64,000 nucleotides of DNA from Bacilli bacterium (GTDB lineage: Bacteria > Bacillota_I > Bacilli_A > RFN20 > CAG-826): contig JALCSW010000004.1 in the NCBI GenBank assembly GCA_022653695.1, forward strand, positions 1 through 64,000, given 5' to 3'. Below, in pieces: positions 59,511 through 64,000 of this stretch. A program made the translations under genes and the position numbers. Under the pieces are notes generated by a model, which was not told the DNA's origin, made no database searches, and worked only from the letters and a program-made list of their open reading frames with translations. How positions within the stretch are numbered: the first letter of the stretch is position 1; each line of letters opens with the position of its first letter.

Positions 59511-61219
59511 AAAAAGAATTGGCGAATTTCGAGGACTGGCCCTATAAGGTCCCCTCTATCAAAGGCTCGATCAGGAAGATCGGCGTTTTGCGCGCGGAGT
59601 TCAACGCCGCGAAAACGCCGCAGGAGGCCTTCTCGGCCTTCAAGAAAATGGAGCGTTTCGGGGATAAAATGGCTGACGATTGCACCCATGTTCAGGTGCT
59701 CTATTCCCTCGACACCACGAACAAGGCCTACGAAAAGGGCATGAACGTCCTTAACGAGGGGCTTCCGTTATTGAACGCTGCCTCGGTCGAGTTCACGAAG
59801 GATGTGCTGAAGAGCCCCTTCCGCGCGTATTTGGAGAAAAAACTGGGCACGTTCATCTTCACGATGTACGAATACCAGCTCAAAGGCTTCGACGAGAAAA
59901 TCATCCCCGAGATGACCGAGGAAAACAAACTCACCATGCAGTACGGGGCGGCCATCGCCTCCTGCAAAGTGGAGTTTCGGGGCAAGACCTATAACCTGCC
60001 CCAAATGGGCAAGTTCATGCAGGACAGCGACCGAGCCACCCGCAAGGAGGCCTCGAAAGCCTACTATTCCTACCTCTTGACCCGCAAGGACGAACTGGAG
60101 GGGATATTCGCCAAACTCGTCAAGATTCGCGATTCCATGGCGAAGAAACTCGGTTATGAATCCTATACCGATTTGGCGTACATCCACATGAACCGCTTCG
60201 ACTACACGCCGGAGATGGTGAAGGGCTATCGTGATCAGATCGCGGAAGTGGTGACCCCTTTAGCCAACAAACTTATGCGCGAGCAAGCCAAACGGACGGG
60301 AATTCGCACCCCTAAGATCTATGACTTGTCCTTCGCTTTCAAAAGCGGCAACCCGATCCCCCTCGGCTCGACCGAGGAAAAAGTGGCCCACGCCAAAAAG
60401 ATGTACAAGGAACTCAGCCCCGACACCGATTATTTCTTCAATTTCATGGCTGACCATCACCTCTTCTTTTTGGAGGCCAAGCCTGGCAAGCAAAGCGGGG
60501 GCTATATGACTTACTTCCCGGTCCATAAGTGCCCGATCATCTTCTCGAACTTCAACGGAACCTCGGGCGACGTGGACGTTTTGACCCACGAATTCGGCCA
60601 CTGCTTCCAAGCCTACATGGCCCGGAACATCAAAATCCCCGAGTACCGTTCCCCGACGATGGAAAGCTGCGAGATCGATTCGATGTCGATGGAGTTCTTC
60701 GCCGAGCCGTGGATGAACCTTTTCTTCGATGAGCCCGACAAATACCGCTACAAGCATCTCGCCGAATCGATCGAGTTCCTGCCATACGGGGCCACGGTCG
60801 ACGAGTTCCAGCATTGGGTTTATGCCCATCCGGAGGCCACGAACGTCGAACGGGATGAGGAATGGGCCGCCCTCGAGAGCAAATACACGCCTTACAAGGC
60901 GAAAGCCAAGGAAGGCTGCCCCGAGGCTCAGGCGGTCCCGCGGTGGATCACCCAAGGCCACATCTTTGAGAGCCCGTTCTATTACATCGACTACACTTTG
61001 GCTCAGGTTTTGGCTTTTGAGTTCTTCAATTTGGACCGCAAGGACCATGAGAGGGCCTGGAAACGCTACCTCAAGCTTTGCAAGATGGGTGGCAAGTACC
61101 CCTTCATCACGCTGATAAAGAAAGACGGCCTCAAGAACCCCTTTGAACCAGGGGTTCTTGCGAAGACCATCCGACCGCTGAGGAAAGTCTTGGCAGACTA
61201 TCACGCCGAGCGGTTTTAG
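59507..61219 (+). CDS. pepF: M3-family oligoendopeptidase
   Basis: 570 residues from the ATG overlapping the previous stop, with AAGGAG upstream. The zinc motif H-E-F-G-H is near residue 361 in L-T-H-E-F-G-H-C-F-Q-A-Y, and the third zinc ligand Glu is in M-E-S-C-E-I-D-S-M-S-M-E-F-F. It cuts small peptides in the cytoplasm. A possible structured RNA and terminator follow. Confidence 0.94.
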   Translation: MKKELANFEDWPYKVPSIKGSIRKIGVLRAEFNAAKTPQEAFSAFKKMERFGDKMADDCTHVQVLYSLDTTNKAYEKGMNVLNEGLPLLNAASVEFTKDVLKSPFRAYLEKKLGTFIFTMYEYQLKGFDEKIIPEMTEENKLTMQYGAAIASCKVEFRGKTYNLPQMGKFMQDSDRATRKEASKAYYSYLLTRKDELEGIFAKLVKIRDSMAKKLGYESYTDLAYIHMNRFDYTPEMVKGYRDQIAEVVTPLANKLMREQAKRTGIRTPKIYDLSFAFKSGNPIPLGSTEEKVAHAKKMYKELSPDTDYFFNFMADHHLFFLEAKPGKQSGGYMTYFPVHKCPIIFSNFNGTSGDVDVLTHEFGHCFQAYMARNIKIPEYRSPTMESCEIDSMSMEFFAEPWMNLFFDEPDKYRYKHLAESIEFLPYGATVDEFQHWVYAHPEATNVERDEEWAALESKYTPYKAKAKEGCPEAQAVPRWITQGHIFESPFYYIDYTLAQVLAFEFFNLDRKDHERAWKRYLKLCKMGGKYPFITLIKKDGLKNPFEPGVLAKTIRPLRKVLADYHAERF

Positions 61220-61220
61220 T

Positions 61221-61314
61221 CAGCTGGCTAGGGAGCGCCCGGTTGGCCCGCTACCCCAATATCGGGGGAACTCGGCGCTTCCTAACAGGGCACAATAACC
61301 CTTTTCGAGGAGGC
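61221..61314 (+). ncRNA. possible structured RNA or attenuator after pepF
   Basis: An 11-base-pair stem TAGGGAGCGCC (61229-61239) pairs with GGCGCTTCCTA (61274-61284) with one G-U pair. Inside, GGTT/AACT and CCCC-AATATC-GGGG (61254-61267) form further stems. GCCC (61246-61249) can pair with GGGC (61288-61291), a pseudoknot. I do not recognise the family. It could be an sRNA, or part of the pepF 3' region. Confidence 0.45.
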
Positions 61315-61315
61315 A

Positions 61316-61356
61316 AAAAAGCGAAATTACCTCAAGGTAATATGTAATCGCTTTTT
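61316..61356 (+). terminator. terminator after pepF and the structured element
   Basis: AAAAAGCGA (61316-61324) with TCGCTTTTT (61348-61356); an inner palindrome ATTACCT-CA-AGGTAAT (61326-61341) forms the loop stem. Confidence 0.75.
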
Positions 61357-61404
61357 CCTTACCGTTTGGTAAAGGGCGACACACCCCGCCTTTCGCCTTC
61401 AGGA

Positions 61405-61437
61405 TAAAAAAAGCCCACGGACGATTGCCGTGGGCTT
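61405..61437 (-). terminator. terminator of the aldolase gene
   Basis: On the minus strand AAGCCCACGG...CCGTGGGCTT (61437-61411), followed by TTTTT. Confidence 0.9.
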
Positions 61438-61452
61438 TGTTTTCGAAGGCCC

Positions 61453-62340
61453 TTATTTGACGGAGGCTTCGTAGATGGACTTGATCGAGGCGCCGAGTTT
61501 CTCGGTGAACTCCTCGTCGCTCATCTGGGCGGTGAGCCCTTCGGAGAGGGCGCGGCTGAACGAGGCGATCATCCCGTGGTTGCGGGCGAGGATCTCATTG
61601 GCTTCCTTTTGAGAGTAGCCGCCGCTCAGGGCGACGACGCGGACGCAGCAGGGGAGGTCGTTGAGTTCGTCGTAGAAGCCGTCGACGGTCGGAAGGGAAA
61701 GCTTGAACATGACTTTCTGCTCCGGGGCGAGTCTCTTCGCGTGGGCGATGAGCTCTTTCTTGAGGATGGCTTCGGCTTCTTTTTTGTCGGCGATCGTGAT
61801 GGTGACCTCCGGCTCGATGATCGGAACCATGTGGTGCGCGATGACCTTCATGGCCACCTCAAACTGCTGATCGACGACTTTGTGGATGCCTTCTTCGGCC
61901 GCTTTGTTGATGACCGAGCGCTCCTTGGTGCCGAAAATCCCGAAAGTCTCGCCCCTGCTAAGCAGGGTGTCGAGGGTTGGCATCGGTTTCATGAGGCGGA
62001 CGCCGCCTTCTTCCTCGGCGAGGCCGTTATCGATTTTCAAGAACGGGACGACGCTTTTCTTCTCCCACAGGTATTGGGCTGAGGGGATCCCCTCGATCTT
62101 GCGTTCCATCGTCGCCTTGAAGAGGATGGCGCCGAGGATGCGGTCGCCGTTGAATTCCTTGTTGGTGACGATGCGGGTCCTCATCTGATGGACGAGGTCG
62201 AACATCTCTTCCTCGTTGCTCCAGGCGTCTTCCTTGATGCCGTAAAGGGCGAGGGCTTTCGGGGTGCTGCCGCCGGACTGGTCGAGGGCGGCGATGAAGC
62301 CCTTGCCGGAATGCATCTTTTCTAATTGTTTGGCTGACAT
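61453..62340 (-). CDS. fda: class I fructose-bisphosphate aldolase
   Basis: 295 residues. The start A-A-L-D-Q-S-G-G-S-T-P-K-A-L and later I-D-N-G-L, E-P-E-V, and the Schiff-base Lys in M-F-K-L-S-L match bacterial class I aldolases such as that of Staphylococcus. It splits fructose-1,6-bisphosphate in glycolysis without metal. An AAAGGAAA stretch lies about 15 bases before the ATG. TAGAAT is farther upstream. Confidence 0.95.
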   Translation of the reverse strand: MSAKQLEKMHSGKGFIAALDQSGGSTPKALALYGIKEDAWSNEEEMFDLVHQMRTRIVTNKEFNGDRILGAILFKATMERKIEGIPSAQYLWEKKSVVPFLKIDNGLAEEEGGVRLMKPMPTLDTLLSRGETFGIFGTKERSVINKAAEEGIHKVVDQQFEVAMKVIAHHMVPIIEPEVTITIADKKEAEAILKKELIAHAKRLAPEQKVMFKLSLPTVDGFYDELNDLPCCVRVVALSGGYSQKEANEILARNHGMIASFSRALSEGLTAQMSDEEFTEKLGASIKSIYEASVK

Positions 62341-62417
62341 ATTGAAATTGATCTATTTCCTTTCGGTGATATTCTATCGCATCTTCCTTCCTCTTACATA
62401 GTAAGAGATTTCGGGGC

Positions 62418-63905
62418 TCACTCCCCGAACTTCGCGGTGAGGTAACGGATATAGGGCTCCGATGTCAGCGGGGAGCCCGTCACCTTCCTGGTCCAATCCC
62501 CCGGTTCCATCCAGTCGTAGCGGAAATCGTTGTCCGCGAACCATTTGAGGATCGCCGCGAAATCGCCTTTCCGCAGGCGTTCCCTGAAACCGATGTCCCT
62601 CTCCATCCTTTCCTCGATCATGGCGCCGTAGATGTTGCCCAAGGCGTAAGAGGGGAAGTATCCCCATAAGGCTTCCGACCAATGAGTGTCCTGCATGCAG
62701 CCGTCTTTGTCGTCAGGAACCTCGACGCCGAGGTATTCGCGGTATTTCCTTTTCCAGATGGCGGGTACGTCCCCGCCTTCGATTTTCCCGTTGATGAGGT
62801 CGCGCTCGATCTCGTAACGGATGATGATGTGGAGGCAATAGGAAAGCTCGTCGGCCTCGCAACGGATGAGCCACGGCTCGATTTTGTTGAGGAGCCGGTA
62901 GAAGGTGAGGTCGTCGATCCCCGCGATTTCGGGGTCGAGGGTCTCCGCGGCCGCCTTTTTTAAGAAGGGCGCGAATTCCTCGCTCCGCCCGACGATGTTC
63001 TCATAGAAACGGCTGTGGGTTTCGCAGATGGCCGCGGTGGCCGCCGATTCGACGTAATTGCCGTACATCTCCCGCGGCTTGTTCTGGAATTCCAGGCAGT
63101 GGCCCCCTTCGTGCAGGCACGTGAAGACGTTGCTCCGCCAATCCTCGACGAGGAATTTGGTGGTCAGGCGGGCGTCGTGGCGGAAATCGTCGTTGCTGAA
63201 AGGATGGGCGCTTTCCATGAGGCAGCCCCCTTGGAGGTCGTAACCGATAATGGAGAGCATGCGGTAAGATAGTTCCTTTTGCTTGGAGACGGGGTAAGCC
63301 TTGATCGGGGGCAAGGCATAGGTTTTCTGTTTCCTTTTGGCTATGGCGAGCAATTCGACCAGCCGCTTTTTGAGCGGGAGGAAAATCGCGTCAAGGTACT
63401 CTTCGGTCTCGCCCGGCTCATAATTGTCAAGGCAGGCGTCGTAGCGGGTCTTCATGCCCGGCTTGCGTTCCAAATCCGCCACATGGCGCGACAGATCGAT
63501 CAGTTTCTGCCAATAAGGGAGCCAACTCCCGAAATCGTCGGCGGGGCGATATTTCCGCCACATCTCGTTGGACAAACTGATGGCTGATTGGTATTTCGCG
63601 TAATCCTCGAGCGGCATTTTCCCAAGGAGCTCGACTTCGTTGAAAAGCATGCGGAAAAGGCGTTTTTCCATGGGGGAGGCGCTAGGATCGCTTAGCCCTT
63701 CCTTGACAAGCCGGGCGTATTCCTCGTTTTGGCATATCTCCGCCATCTGGCCGGAATAGTAGTCGAGGAGACTAGCTTCATCGCCGAGGCCTTTCTCGGG
63801 GCAAAGCGTCGCGATGTCATAGTAAAGAATGGCGTTCGTGTGCTTGAGGCGCCGTTCCTTTTCTAGATAAGGCAGAAGTTTCTTGAAGGCTGAGCAATGG
63901 TTCAT
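62418..63905 (-). CDS. M32-family metallocarboxypeptidase
   Basis: 495 residues from the ATG at 63905, which has GAAAGGA upstream; an extra in-frame stretch beyond it lies over the promoter. The zinc motif H-E-G-G-H in F-T-C-L-H-E-G-G-H is near residue 272, and E-T-H-S-R-F-Y-E-N is the third ligand region. Members release C-terminal residues. A palindrome covers its -10 region. Confidence 0.94.
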   Translation of the reverse strand: MNHCSAFKKLLPYLEKERRLKHTNAILYYDIATLCPEKGLGDEASLLDYYSGQMAEICQNEEYARLVKEGLSDPSASPMEKRLFRMLFNEVELLGKMPLEDYAKYQSAISLSNEMWRKYRPADDFGSWLPYWQKLIDLSRHVADLERKPGMKTRYDACLDNYEPGETEEYLDAIFLPLKKRLVELLAIAKRKQKTYALPPIKAYPVSKQKELSYRMLSIIGYDLQGGCLMESAHPFSNDDFRHDARLTTKFLVEDWRSNVFTCLHEGGHCLEFQNKPREMYGNYVESAATAAICETHSRFYENIVGRSEEFAPFLKKAAAETLDPEIAGIDDLTFYRLLNKIEPWLIRCEADELSYCLHIIIRYEIERDLINGKIEGGDVPAIWKRKYREYLGVEVPDDKDGCMQDTHWSEALWGYFPSYALGNIYGAMIEERMERDIGFRERLRKGDFAAILKWFADNDFRYDWMEPGDWTRKVTGSPLTSEPYIRYLTAKFGE

Positions 63906-63924
63906 GTTAACGATCCTTTCATCT

Positions 63925-63944
63925 CGATTATGATGCCATAATCG
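63925..63944 (-). promoter_or_regulatory. palindrome in the M32 carboxypeptidase promoter
   Basis: CGATTATG-ATGC-CATAATCG, eight-base arms with a four-base centre, covering CATAAT, the likely -10 on the minus strand. The -35 is probably TTATCT, 18 bases further. Probable repressor site. Confidence 0.55.
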
Positions 63945-64000
63945 CGGGAAAGATAAAGCGGAGAGCGGTTCCGCGCTCCCATTTTGGTTAGACAAACGGG

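Noticed and set aside
61220-61260. tRNA-like D-arm (TCAGCTGGCTAGGGAGCGC)
   Set aside because: The D-arm resemblance is not followed by an anticodon arm or a T-loop with GTTCGA, and no acceptor stem forms.

Overview
The window looks like one continuous stretch of chromosome from an uncultured member of class Bacilli (Bacillota). GC content is medium to high by eye. The gene set is typical of Bacilli: RNase Y and YmdB, YhaM, HIT next to a PrsA-type foldase, a SUF cluster with SufU, DnaD-Nth-RecU, GpsB beside rnpB, the RNA polymerase delta subunit, RibU under an FMN riboswitch, and a class I FBP aldolase. A gut or rumen lineage related to Erysipelotrichales, RF39 or RFN20 is my inference; species cannot be named from sequence alone. 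Genes are tightly packed, and ATGA or similar stop/start overlaps are common. I saw no rRNA, tRNA or CRISPR.

Layout. 1-0.15 kb: edge of a probable insertion sequence. 0.15-7.8 kb: accessory redox and export genes, namely a TetR regulator with divergent promoters and two operators, a CMD/cupin/flavodoxin operon, and a MarR regulator with a heterodimeric ABC exporter. 7.9-14.1 kb: recN, then flippase-like protein, glycosyltransferase, recX and yhaM. 14.3-18.6 kb: hit and two large lipoproteins, one PrsA-like. 18.7-27.6 kb: sufCDSUB, mnmG, rsmG, parA, parB. 27.6-31.1 kb: FMN riboswitch with ribU, ferredoxin, cmk, der. 31.4-38.1 kb: HU, a short CCA enzyme, dnaD, nth, recU, an exonuclease, gpsB, rnpB, pgsA, cinA-type pncC, recA. 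38.2-45.9 kb: rny, ymdB, miaB, miaA, tcdA, fhs, DUF951. 46-50.8 kb: two giant ABC-FtsX fusion proteins. 50.9-54.9 kb: cspA, ychF, ispF, argS, rpoE. 55-64 kb: a methyltransferase, a fatty-acid-isomerase-like flavoprotein, cysQ, NifU-like protein, pepF, a possible structured RNA, aldolase and an M32 carboxypeptidase.

How the genes work together. The SUF cluster and the NifU-like protein would supply Fe-S clusters to MiaB, ferredoxin and Nth. The rny-ymdB-miaB-miaA-tcdA run joins mRNA decay to three modifications at tRNA position A37, and its MiaB carries a C-terminal domain resembling YmcA/RicA, a partner of RNase Y in Bacillus. Flavin import by RibU would feed the flavodoxin, MnmG and the isomerase-like flavoprotein.

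Most noteworthy: the MiaB-YmcA-like fusion, the PAI-type isomerase-like protein, a hairpin/pseudoknot-like element after pepF, several promoters whose -10 box is almost on the start codon (leaderless or nearly so), a CCA enzyme about half the usual length, and several palindromes placed inside core promoters. All function calls rest on recognised motifs; no database search was possible.
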